Assembly: GCA_015060115.1 (NCBI GenBank)
Contig: SUZB01000002.1
Location: forward strand, 1-64,000
Direction: 5' to 3'
Source: Rikenellaceae bacterium
GTDB taxonomy: Bacteria > Bacteroidota > Bacteroidia > Bacteroidales > Rikenellaceae
DNA length: 64,000 nt
Within the stretch, counting starts at the first letter, position 1; every line of letters begins with the position of its first letter. The notes below the pieces were generated by a model. That model saw only the letters and a program-made list of their open reading frames with translations. It was not told the origin of the DNA and did not search any database. The position numbers and the translations under genes are program-made. Below are positions 38,205-47,274 of the stretch, in pieces.

Positions 38205-39731
38205 CTTCGCATAAGATACCGACCTTGTCTCTCGTATCACCGTAATCTTCACCTGGCCGGGATAGGTCATCTCGTCCTGAATCTTCTTGGCAATATCGTG
38301 TGATAGTGCCTCAGACTCCTGATCAGAGAGCTTGTCTGCACCAACGATTACGCGGAGCTCACGACCCGCCTGAATAGCGTAGGTCTTGATAACGCCGGGG
38401 TATGAGAGGGCGATACCCTCCATCTCCTTGAGACGCTTGATGTACGACTCTACAACCTCGCGGCGAGCACCGGGACGAGCACCAGAGATAGCATCGCACA
38501 CCTGAATGATAGGCGCGATAAGCGATGTCATCTCGATCTCATCGTGGTGAGCACCTACGGCGTTGCATACCTCAGGCTTCTCCTTATACTTCTCGGCAAG
38601 CTTCATACCGATAATTGCGTGTGGCAATTCGGGCTCATCATCGGGCACCTTGCCTATATCGTGCAACAGACCTGCACGGCGTGCCGCCTTGGGATTGAGG
38701 CCGAGCTCGGCAGCCATAATACCTGCGAGGTTTGCAGTCTCGCGGGCGTGCTGCAAGAGGTTCTGACCATATGACGAGCGGTACTTCATCTTACCGATAA
38801 GGCGGATAAGCTCAGGGTGTAGACCGTGAATACCGAGGTCGATGGTGGTGCGCTTACCTACCTCGACAATCTCCTCCTCGATCTGCTTCTTGACCTTGGC
38901 TACAACCTCCTCGATGCGTGCGGGGTGGATACGGCCATCGGTAACGAGCTGGTGGAGAGCAAGGCGAGCAATCTCACGGCGTACAGGATCGAAGCCAGAG
39001 AGGATGATAGCCTCAGGGGTGTCATCAACGATAATCTCGATGCCCGTAGCGGCCTCCAAGGCGCGGATGTTACGACCCTCACGGCCGATGATGCGACCCT
39101 TGACCTCGTCAGACTCGATGTTGAATACCGTAACGGCATTCTCGATAGCGGTCTCTGTCGCCACACGCTGGATAGATGCTACGACGATGCGCTTTGCCTC
39201 CTTCGTTGCCGAGAGCTTAGCCTCCTCGATAGTCTCTGCGATGTAGGCTGCGGCATCTGCCTTAGCCTCGTTCTTCATATTCTCGATAAGAATGTTCTTG
39301 GCATCCTCCGAGCTCATACCCGAAATCTGCTCCAAGCGAGCATTCTGCTCCTTGATAACTGCTGCAAGCTCCTCCTTGCGCGACTCTACGCTCTGGAACT
39401 GTGCCTCAAGCTGCTCCTTGCGCTTGTCGTAGTCCTGCGCCCTCTTCTCCAAGTCGCGCTCCTTGTGCTGAAGGTTGGCCTCAAGCTGCTTGGCACGCTG
39501 CTCGCTCTGCTGAAGCTTCTGGTTGCGCTCGTTCACCTGGCGATCGTGGTCGCTCTTAAGCTGAATGAACTTCTCCTTGGCCTGCAACATCTTCTCTTTC
39601 TTTATCATTTCGCCATCGGCCTCTGCCTGTGCGACAATGGCCTTAGCGCGTGCACGGGCAGCCATAAAGGCGGCAACTGCGCCTACTACTGCACCTACCA
39701 CCACGCCGACGATTATTAAGGTAATGTCCAT
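38202..39731 (-). CDS. rny: ribonuclease Y
   Basis: TM + coiled-coil; KH region [33 protein letters not shown] motif HDIGK. Confidence 0.96.
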   Translation of the reverse strand: MDITLIIVGVVVGAVVGAVAAFMAARARAKAIVAQAEADGEMIKKEKMLQAKEKFIQLKSDHDRQVNERNQKLQQSEQRAKQLEANLQHKERDLEKRAQDYDKRKEQLEAQFQSVESRKEELAAVIKEQNARLEQISGMSSEDAKNILIENMKNEAKADAAAYIAETIEEAKLSATKEAKRIVVASIQRVATETAIENAVTVFNIESDEVKGRIIGREGRNIRALEAATGIEIIVDDTPEAIILSGFDPVRREIARLALHQLVTDGRIHPARIEEVVAKVKKQIEEEIVEVGKRTTIDLGIHGLHPELIRLIGKMKYRSSYGQNLLQHARETANLAGIMAAELGLNPKAARRAGLLHDIGKVPDDEPELPHAIIGMKLAEKYKEKPEVCNAVGAHHDEIEMTSLIAPIIQVCDAISGARPGARREVVESYIKRLKEMEGIALSYPGVIKTYAIQAGRELRVIVGADKLSDQESEALSHDIAKKIQDEMTYPGQVKITVIRETRSVSYAK

Positions 39732-39993
39732 AGTTGAAAGTGGTTGTTATTATATTTATTAAATAGGTTAAATTTGTTTCTATTAAAAATAGTGTTGATG
39801 CGATATTTACATTCCACCCCAAACCCCTGCCTTTAACAAAGGAGGGGCTTGTGGCAAGGCGTTGCCTTGCACACCTAAAGGTGTTAAGTACAAATCGAAA
39901 AGTCTAAGGATTGTTGTATGTTGTAACTAATCTATACTAAGTCAATCAACGACATCTCGACATATATCGCACCTGTAGCTATAAAAACAAAAA

Positions 39994-40193
39994 ATCCGCA
40001 AAGACTCCTTAACTTGTTTGACGAATCCTGAGATAAGTCATAGGTGGGGCTCCGAGGCACGCAACAGTCCACTGGTGGCACTTACGCACCACACCCCGTG
40101 GGGTTGAGGCCTTGTTTTGTGGCATTACTCGAGAGTTGTCCCAATGTAATATTAGTTGTACAGATCGCAAAGCTTTTAAGGAATCTTGCGGGA
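39994..40193 (-). ncRNA. ssrS: 6S RNA (probable)
   Basis: ~200 nt between zapA and rny; closing stem AATTCCCGCAAGATTCCTTAA / TTAAGGAGTCTTTGCGGATTTTT and long imperfect hairpin; zapA-adjacent context typical of 6S RNA. Confidence 0.65.
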
Positions 40194-40279
40194 ATTTTTG
40201 CGTGATAGCACACCGCGAGGTGCACCATCCTTAAGAACGATGATATCGTTGGGTCTCGGGGCCGATATCCGCCCAAAAT

Positions 40280-40570
40280 TTATGCCTTTATATAGCGTCG
40301 AATACGCTCCTCTATGGCGTGTAGCTCCTCAATATCGGCATCGCCAAGCTGTGAGCTATGTTCCGTAGCCAGCGATATCATCGAGTAGTACAATGCAGCC
40401 AGCGCCAGACGGTCCGTAACATCTGATTTGGGTATCTTGGAGTACTCCATCACCTTATCGTTCAGACGCTTAGCCGCCTCACGGTACAACTCCTCCTTCT
40501 CGGCAGGCACAGTCATCGGATATAGACGACCTGCAATCGAAAGGTTTATTTTAATCTTACCGTCAGCCAT
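40280..40570 (-). CDS. zapA: cell division protein ZapA
   Basis: 96 aa; IKINLSIAGRLYPMTVPAEKEELYREAAKRLNDKV. Confidence 0.85.
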   Translation of the reverse strand: MADGKIKINLSIAGRLYPMTVPAEKEELYREAAKRLNDKVMEYSKIPKSDVTDRLALAALYYSMISLATEHSSQLGDADIEELHAIEERIRRYIKA

Positions 40571-40580
40571 AGCCTAAATA

Positions 40581-40883
40581 TTACTCTTCTTCACGCTCTT
40601 TTGTCATAATAGCGATGCAACGGTCAACTTCCCGCAATAAGCTGTTGACACGCATTCTTGCTCGCTCGACATTTCCTGACGAGCCACGCATACCTTCCGA
40701 GAGCTCCATACTCTTTAGGCGCGTCTCCTGCTCGCGAACTCTCTCTTCGAGGCGGTGCTTCTCACCCTGCAACCTGTCGCGCTCCTTCTGCAAAGCACGG
40801 CACTCGGCAGCGATACGCTCGTGGTCGGCGATAAGTCGCTCAACCTCGGCACTAAGGCGCTTAATTATATCTTTCTCCGCCAT
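40581..40883 (-). CDS. short coiled-coil protein, zapA-linked
   Basis: 100 aa coiled-coil immediately upstream of zapA on same strand. Confidence 0.65.
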   Translation of the reverse strand: MAEKDIIKRLSAEVERLIADHERIAAECRALQKERDRLQGEKHRLEERVREQETRLKSMELSEGMRGSSGNVERARMRVNSLLREVDRCIAIMTKEREEE

Positions 40884-40978
40884 AAAGAGTGGTTTCTTAA
40901 ATTCTATTAACGCTCAAAGATATAAACTTTTTGGCAAATTTCAAAATTTTATACCTTTTTTCCTATGCCGAATGCTCT

Positions 40979-42274
40979 TTACGCCAGTTCGGCATAGAGG
41001 TCGTAATCCTCCGAGTCGGTGATAACAACCGAGTAGAAACGACCACGCAGAAGGCGCTTGCCTAAGCTGTCGATGATAATCTCTTGGTCGACCTCTGGCG
41101 AGTCGTACTCCGAGCGACCGATATAGAAATCACCCTCCTTGCGGTCGATGATAACACGCATTGTCTGACCCACACGGCGAGCGTTATTCTCCAGCGACAC
41201 ACGCTCCTGAAGGCGCATAATGCGGTCTACGCGGTCGTGCTTAACCTCCTCAGGCACATCGTCCTTAAGGCGTGTAGCCGAATATGTGCCCTCCTCCTCG
41301 GAGTAGGGGAATACGCCAAGGCGGTCGAACCTTGTGGCCTTGACAAACTCCATAAGCTCCGCAAAATCCTCCTCCGTCTCGCCGGGGTAGCCCACAAGGA
41401 GTGTTGTGCGAAGTGCTATATCGGGAATCGAGCGGCGCAACTTCTCGATAAGCGCCTGAGCCTCAGCCTTAGTATGGCGGCGCTTCATCGCCGTGAGCTG
41501 GTTATCCGAGATATGCTGGAAGGGGATATCCAAGTAGCGACAGATCTTCTTCTCGCGGGCCATAACATCGATAACCTCCTGCGGGAAGTCGGTAGGATAG
41601 GCGTAGTGCAGACGCACCCACTCCAACTTCTCGATACGGCAAAGGCGCTCAAGAAGCTCTGCCAACTTCCTCTCGCCATAGATGTCTACGCCATAGTAGG
41701 TGGTATCCTGCGCGATAACCATAATCTCGCGAACACCGCCCGCAACCAGTGCCTCGGCCTCCTCGATAAGCTTCTCCATAGGCACCGACTTATGGCGACC
41801 ACGAATAAGCGGGATGGCGCAGTAGCCACACATCCAGTTGCAACCCTCCGAAATCTTGAGGTAGGCGTAGTGCGAAGGTGTCGAAAGCTCACGCTTTGTG
41901 GCATTCTCCTCGCGCCACTTAGCACCCAAGCGCTCAACGATGCCTGCCCAGTCGTTTACACCGAAGAAGTCATCGACCTCAGGCAACTCAGGGCGTAGCT
42001 CATCGGCATAGCGCTGCGAAAGACAGCCCACAACGAAGAGCTCCTCAATCTTGCCCGCCTCCTTAAGCTGTGCAGCACGCAAAATAGTCTCCACAGACTC
42101 CTGCTTAGCATCGCCAATAAAGCCACAGGTGTTGATAACAACGACATCGGCATCCGTGCGGTCGCTATCGAAGACCACCTTATAGTCCATCGCTGCAAGC
42201 TGTGCTGCAAGGTGCTCCGAGTCTACGGTATTCTTCGAGCAACCGAGGGTTATAATGTTGATTTTCTTTGACAT
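40979..42274 (-). CDS. rimO: ribosomal protein S12 methylthiotransferase RimO
   Basis: MSKKINIITLGCSKNTVDSEHLAAQL; radical SAM SEGCNWMCGYCAIP; internal start at 42274. Confidence 0.95.
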   Translation of the reverse strand: MSKKINIITLGCSKNTVDSEHLAAQLAAMDYKVVFDSDRTDADVVVINTCGFIGDAKQESVETILRAAQLKEAGKIEELFVVGCLSQRYADELRPELPEVDDFFGVNDWAGIVERLGAKWREENATKRELSTPSHYAYLKISEGCNWMCGYCAIPLIRGRHKSVPMEKLIEEAEALVAGGVREIMVIAQDTTYYGVDIYGERKLAELLERLCRIEKLEWVRLHYAYPTDFPQEVIDVMAREKKICRYLDIPFQHISDNQLTAMKRRHTKAEAQALIEKLRRSIPDIALRTTLLVGYPGETEEDFAELMEFVKATRFDRLGVFPYSEEEGTYSATRLKDDVPEEVKHDRVDRIMRLQERVSLENNARRVGQTMRVIIDRKEGDFYIGRSEYDSPEVDQEIIIDSLGKRLLRGRFYSVVITDSEDYDLYAELA

Positions 42275-42281
42275 AGCCCAA

Positions 42282-43331
42282 TTATTTAGCCTCACCGAAA
42301 AGTGCGCGAACAAACTCCTTGCGGTCGAACATCTTAAGCTGGTCGATGCCCTCGCCAATGCCTATGTAGCGCACCGGAATATTAAACTTATCGCTAATAC
42401 CGATAACCACACCACCCTTGGCCGTGCCATCGAGCTTGGTGATGGTAAGCGAGGTTACCTGCGTAGCCTCGGTAAACTGCTTGGCCTGCTCAAAGGCATT
42501 CTGACCCGTTGAGCCGTCCAAAACGAGCATCACCTCGTGTGGAGCATCGGGGATAACCTTCGACATCACATTGCGAATCTTGGTAAGCTCCTTCATCAGG
42601 CCCACCTTGTTGTGCAGACGACCTGCTGTGTCGATAAGCACCACATCGGCGCCATTAGCCACTGCCGAGCGCAGTGTGTCGTAAGCCACCGAGGCGGGAT
42701 CTGAGCCCATATCTTGGCGCACCATCGTAGCACCTGCACGCTCGGCCCACACTGCCAACTGGTCGATAGCGGCAGCACGGAAGGTGTCCGCTGCACCGAT
42801 ATATACCTTACGGCCCGCCTTGGTAAGCTGAGCTGCGAGCTTGCCGATAGTCGTGGTCTTACCCGCGCCATTAACACCCACAACCATAAGCACATAGGGC
42901 ATACCCTCCTTAACCTCGATACCGAAATCCTTGGTCGAGCGGTGCGACTCCTCCATTAGGTCGGCAATCTCCTCGCGCAAGATGGCGTGCAATTCCTCGG
43001 TATTGAGGTACTTGTCACGAGCTACACGAGCCTCGATGCGCTCTATAATCTTCACGGTGGTATCTACGCCAACATCCGAGGTGATAAGCACCTCCTCCAA
43101 GTCATCGAGGACATCGGCATCTACCGTAGTACGACCTGCAATGGCACGCTTGAGCTTGCCAAAGAAGCCCTCCTTGGTCTTCTCCAAGCCAGCCTCAAGC
43201 TCCTGACGCTCCTCCTCAATCGTAGGCTCCTCGCTATCGACAACGGGGGCGCTATCCTCTACCTCGCTATCTGCGACAGAGGTTATTGGCGCCTCCTCTT
43301 TCTTCTTCTTAAATAAGTCAAAAAATCCCAT
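42282..43331 (-). CDS. ftsY: signal recognition particle receptor FtsY
   Basis: VVGVNGAGKTTTIGKLA; DTAGRLHNK; TKLDGTAKGG. Confidence 0.96.
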   Translation of the reverse strand: MGFFDLFKKKKEEAPITSVADSEVEDSAPVVDSEEPTIEEERQELEAGLEKTKEGFFGKLKRAIAGRTTVDADVLDDLEEVLITSDVGVDTTVKIIERIEARVARDKYLNTEELHAILREEIADLMEESHRSTKDFGIEVKEGMPYVLMVVGVNGAGKTTTIGKLAAQLTKAGRKVYIGAADTFRAAAIDQLAVWAERAGATMVRQDMGSDPASVAYDTLRSAVANGADVVLIDTAGRLHNKVGLMKELTKIRNVMSKVIPDAPHEVMLVLDGSTGQNAFEQAKQFTEATQVTSLTITKLDGTAKGGVVIGISDKFNIPVRYIGIGEGIDQLKMFDRKEFVRALFGEAK

Positions 43332-43341
43332 ATCTATTCTT

Positions 43342-44499
43342 TTATTCTTTGTATAGTAAATATCTCTTTCTTAGCAATTTGAACTCCTCGACATCCGATG
43401 CCCAGCGAGCCTCAATCTCTTCGGCAGTAGCACCCTCCATAATCATCTCGCGCACCCACCCTACGCCAATCAACTTCTCGAACATAGGCTTAAAAAACTT
43501 TTCACCAATGGCCAAGTTGTTGTAGGCATCGACAACATAGCCGATATTGATGCCCTCGGCCCAAATATCCTCGTCAGCCACCTCGCGAAGGTCTACGCCA
43601 TAGCACACCACACCATTATGGGGTGGATTCTTCGAGCCAGCGTTAGGCTGAGGTGTAAACGAAAAGTCGCAACCCGACATCTCGGGGTGGCCAAAAATCT
43701 CGAATGGCGCCTCGGTGCCTCGACCCATACTCAACACCGTGCCCTCAAACAGGCAGGTCGAGGGGTAGAGGTATACGGAGTGCTGCGTAGGCAGGTTGGG
43801 CGATGGTGCAATGGGCAGAATATAGCGAGTCTGGTGGTCGTAGTTACGACACTTAACGACCGTAAGCTCTGCACTCTTTGCCCACCCCTCGCCAATGGCC
43901 ATCAGGGCAATCTCGCCCATCGTGAGGCCGTGCACAACGGGGATAGGCAACCACCCTACTCCCGACTTATAGCGCATATCGAGCGTTGGGCCATCGACAT
44001 AGTGTCCATTGGGGTTTGGCCTATCAAGCACGATAACCTCGCATCCAAAATCGGCACACGCATCTATCATACGCACCATTGATATATAATAGGTATAGAA
44101 CCTAAGTCCCACATCCTGCATATCGACAACGAGCGTATCAAACGAGCGCATCACATCGTCCGAGGGGCGCTGTGTATTGCCATCATAGAGCGAGAGGATA
44201 GGGATACCCGTGCGCTCATCAACGCTATTTTTCACCTTCTCGCCCGCCTCGACACTGCCACGAAAGCCGTGCTCAGGCGAGAAGATGCCCACAATATTTA
44301 CACCCTCGCGGTGCATCATATCCACGATATGCTCCTCCGAGGAGTACATCGCTGTATGGTTTGCAAGGATTGCCACACGCTTGCCCTCAACAAGGGGCAT
44401 ATAGCTCTCCGTATCTGTTGCACCCACCATCACCTCTTGGGCAGTGGCCGAAGCAGACAGACAACAAAGCAGAACAACGAGCAGTGCAAACCTACGCAT
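43342..44499 (-). CDS. DUF1343 protein, exo-beta-N-acetylmuramidase NamZ-like
   Basis: ANHTAM...FSPEHGFRG...DMQDVGLRFYTY...DRPNPNG. Confidence 0.85.
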   Translation of the reverse strand: MRRFALLVVLLCCLSASATAQEVMVGATDTESYMPLVEGKRVAILANHTAMYSSEEHIVDMMHREGVNIVGIFSPEHGFRGSVEAGEKVKNSVDERTGIPILSLYDGNTQRPSDDVMRSFDTLVVDMQDVGLRFYTYYISMVRMIDACADFGCEVIVLDRPNPNGHYVDGPTLDMRYKSGVGWLPIPVVHGLTMGEIALMAIGEGWAKSAELTVVKCRNYDHQTRYILPIAPSPNLPTQHSVYLYPSTCLFEGTVLSMGRGTEAPFEIFGHPEMSGCDFSFTPQPNAGSKNPPHNGVVCYGVDLREVADEDIWAEGINIGYVVDAYNNLAIGEKFFKPMFEKLIGVGWVREMIMEGATAEEIEARWASDVEEFKLLRKRYLLYKE

Positions 44500-44541
44500 A
44501 ACGATTTAAGGTATTACTCGACCTAATTTATAGAACCTACC

Positions 44542-45642
44542 TTAATATTGAAGCAGATACTCCTTAATGAAACCATCTAAGTCGCCGTCCATCACCGCAT
44601 CGACATTCGATGTCTGGTAACCTGTGCGGTGGTCCTTAACGCGCCTATCATCAAAGACATAGCTACGAATCTGCGAGCCCCACTCGATACGCTTCTTTGT
44701 TGCCTCCAACGCCTGCTGTGTGGCCATACGCTTGTCCAGCTCACGCTGATAGAGCTTCGAGCGCAGGATACGCATAGCATTCTCGCGGTTCATAAGCTGT
44801 GAGCGGGTCTCCATATTCTCGATAAGGAACTCCACAGGCTCACCAGTATCGGCATCCTTGCCGTGATAGCGAAGGCGAACAGCGGTCTCCACCTTATTGA
44901 CATTCTGACCACCCGCACCACTTGAGCGGAAGGTATCCCACTCATAGTCCGCAGGAGATATGTTTATCTCGATGGTATCGTCTACCGCAGGCGAGATAAA
45001 TACCGAGGCGAAGGTTGTCTGGCGCTTGTTGTTGGCGTTGAATGGCGAGAGGCGCACCATACGATGCACGCCACTCTCGCTACGCAGGTAGCCATAGGCA
45101 TATTCGCCCTCAAACTCCAAGGTGCACGACTTAACGCCCACCTCATCGCCCGCCTGATAGTTGGCCACCTTCACCGTATAGCCGTGAGCCTCACCCCAGC
45201 GCGTATACATACGCATAAGCATCTGCGCCCAGTCGAGAGCCTCCGTGCCACCAGCTCCGGCGTTGATATCCATAATAGCGCCTAACTTGTCCTCCTTGCC
45301 CGATAGCATCTGCTTAAGCTCCAACTTCTCGACTAACTCCACTGCCAAGGCATACTGCTCCTCGGCCTCGGCCTCCGAGAGTACTCCTTCGGCCACGAAG
45401 TCGGGGACAAGGTCGAGGTCCGTAACCGTGCGCTCCGCAGCCTCGTAATCATCGATAGAGGCCTTGATGTCGGCGACCTTTTTGAGCTGTTTGCGTGCCT
45501 CGTCGGGATTATCCCAGAAGTTGGGCTCCTCGGTACGCTCCTGCTCATTCTGAAGGTCGATACGGCGCTGCTCGACATCGATAGATGCCGAGAGCTTCTC
45601 CACACGCGCCTTTAGTTCATTTATCTGTTCTACCTGAAGCAT
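44542..45642 (-). CDS. prfB: peptide chain release factor 2
   Basis: RSSGAGGQNVNKVETAVRL GGQ motif; single uninterrupted frame. Confidence 0.95.
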   Translation of the reverse strand: MLQVEQINELKARVEKLSASIDVEQRRIDLQNEQERTEEPNFWDNPDEARKQLKKVADIKASIDDYEAAERTVTDLDLVPDFVAEGVLSEAEAEEQYALAVELVEKLELKQMLSGKEDKLGAIMDINAGAGGTEALDWAQMLMRMYTRWGEAHGYTVKVANYQAGDEVGVKSCTLEFEGEYAYGYLRSESGVHRMVRLSPFNANNKRQTTFASVFISPAVDDTIEINISPADYEWDTFRSSGAGGQNVNKVETAVRLRYHGKDADTGEPVEFLIENMETRSQLMNRENAMRILRSKLYQRELDKRMATQQALEATKKRIEWGSQIRSYVFDDRRVKDHRTGYQTSNVDAVMDGDLDGFIKEYLLQY

Positions 45643-45657
45643 CGTTAAGCTGTATAC

Positions 45658-45786
45658 AATTTTTCGTTAGAAGGGTTGCATATGTGGTAGTGGGTCGCAG
45701 TCCGACAAAGCGGAGCATACAAAGCGTATGTGAGCATTTGTCGGACAAGCCCAATGCCGCAGATGCGCCCTTATCACGGAAAATTA
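45658..45786 (-). repeat. 129-bp stop-codon-associated palindrome (copy C, cysS)
   Basis: AATTTTTCGT...ACGGAAAATT arms, YAG/ATC internal loop, core GTCCGACAAA-GCGGAG-CATAC..GTATG-TGAGCA-TTTGTCGGAC; right end overlaps cysS stop. Confidence 0.85.
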
Positions 45787-47253
45787 CTCTATCTCCCAGT
45801 CGAAGCCGTCCTTGCGATCCTTAACCCTAATTCCTATTGCGGTCAAGTTATCGCGAATCTTATCCGATGTAGCCCAATCCTTGGCAGCCTTAGCCTCCAT
45901 ACGCATCGTGAGCAACATATCGACAAGGGGCGATACCATATCCTTGCCACCAGCCTCGGCAGCCTTCTCGTTACGAAGACCGAGAATATCGAAGACATAG
46001 CGATTTACCGTAGCCTTCAACTGCTCAAGGTCATCTGCCGTAAACGACTGCTGACCCTCGGCCGCCTGATTTATGATACGCACCCAGTCGAAGAGGGCAG
46101 AAATCACCATAGGCGAGTTCAAATCATCGGCCATAGCCTCCGAGCAACGGCGCTCCAACTCCTTGACATCTGCGGTAGACTTATCTGCGGGCTTAACCTT
46201 CGCCAAGGTCTCAACAGCCTTCATCAAGCGGTCGAGGCCCTTCTCTGCTGCCTGCAACGCCTCATTCGAGAAGTCGAGCGTAGAGCGGTAGTGAGCCTGA
46301 AGCACAAAGAAACGAATGGTCATAGGCGAGTATGCCTGCTGGAGAATGGGGTGCGAGCCTGTGAAGAGCTGCTCCAAGGTGATAAAGTTGCCAAGCGACT
46401 TACCCATCTTCTGACCATTGATGGTAATCATATTGTTGTGTACCCAGTAGCGTGCCGAGTCCTTGCCGAGAGCAGCCGTAGACTGCGCAATCTCGCACTC
46501 GTGGTGGGGGAACATAAGGTCCATACCGCCACCGTGAATATCGAACTGCTCACCGAGATACTTGGTGCTCATCGCCGAGCACTCCATATGCCAACCGGGG
46601 AAGCCATCGCTCCAAGGTGAGGGCCAGCGCATAATATGCTCAGGCGCAGCCTTCTTCCAGAGGGCGAAGTCGTAAGAGTGGTGCTTATCTGACTGGCCAT
46701 CAAGCTCGCGGGTGTTAGTTACGATATCGTCAAGGTTGCGACCCGAGAGGCGACCATAGCGATAATCCTTGTTGTACTTCTCGACATCGAAGTAGATAGA
46801 GCCATTAGACTCATAGGCATAGCCCGCATCAAGGATACGCTTCACCATCTCGATCTGCTCGATGATATGTCCCGAAGCGTGAGGCTCGATAGAGGGCGAC
46901 TTAACACCCAACTCGCGCATTGCATCGTGGTAGCGCTCGGTGTAGTAGTGGGCAATCTCCATAGGCTCCAACTGCTCCAAGCGTGCCTTCTTTGCAATCT
47001 TATCCTCGCCATCGTCGGCATCCTGCTCCAAGTGGCCCACATCGGTAATGTTACGCACATAGCGCACCTTGTAGCCCAACGACTGCAAATAGCGGAACAA
47101 GAGGTCGAAGGTTACGGCAGGGCGTGCGTGGCCTAGGTGCGGATCACCATATACGGTAGGGCCGCAAACATACATACCCACATGTTCGGGGTTGATAGGC
47201 TCAAACTCCTCCTTACGACGAGTGAGCGTGTTGTACAAGAAAATCTTCTCCAT
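45784..47253 (-). CDS. cysS: cysteinyl-tRNA synthetase
   Basis: [28 protein letters not shown]. Confidence 0.96.
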   Translation of the reverse strand: MEKIFLYNTLTRRKEEFEPINPEHVGMYVCGPTVYGDPHLGHARPAVTFDLLFRYLQSLGYKVRYVRNITDVGHLEQDADDGEDKIAKKARLEQLEPMEIAHYYTERYHDAMRELGVKSPSIEPHASGHIIEQIEMVKRILDAGYAYESNGSIYFDVEKYNKDYRYGRLSGRNLDDIVTNTRELDGQSDKHHSYDFALWKKAAPEHIMRWPSPWSDGFPGWHMECSAMSTKYLGEQFDIHGGGMDLMFPHHECEIAQSTAALGKDSARYWVHNNMITINGQKMGKSLGNFITLEQLFTGSHPILQQAYSPMTIRFFVLQAHYRSTLDFSNEALQAAEKGLDRLMKAVETLAKVKPADKSTADVKELERRCSEAMADDLNSPMVISALFDWVRIINQAAEGQQSFTADDLEQLKATVNRYVFDILGLRNEKAAEAGGKDMVSPLVDMLLTMRMEAKAAKDWATSDKIRDNLTAIGIRVKDRKDGFDWEIE

Positions 47254-47274
47254 AATTTATCTTTTTCGTTTCGA

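Noticed and set aside
38826-39719. 297-aa plus-strand ORF
   Set aside because: Antisense to rny; Leu-rich shadow ORF
41084-41998. 304-aa plus-strand ORF
   Set aside because: Antisense to rimO with no domain motif
44542-45642. possible prfB programmed frameshift
   Set aside because: RF2 frame is continuous; no in-frame TGA or CTTTGA slip site where other bacteria have it
45730-46620. 296-aa plus-strand ORF
   Set aside because: Antisense to cysS and overlapping palindrome copy C
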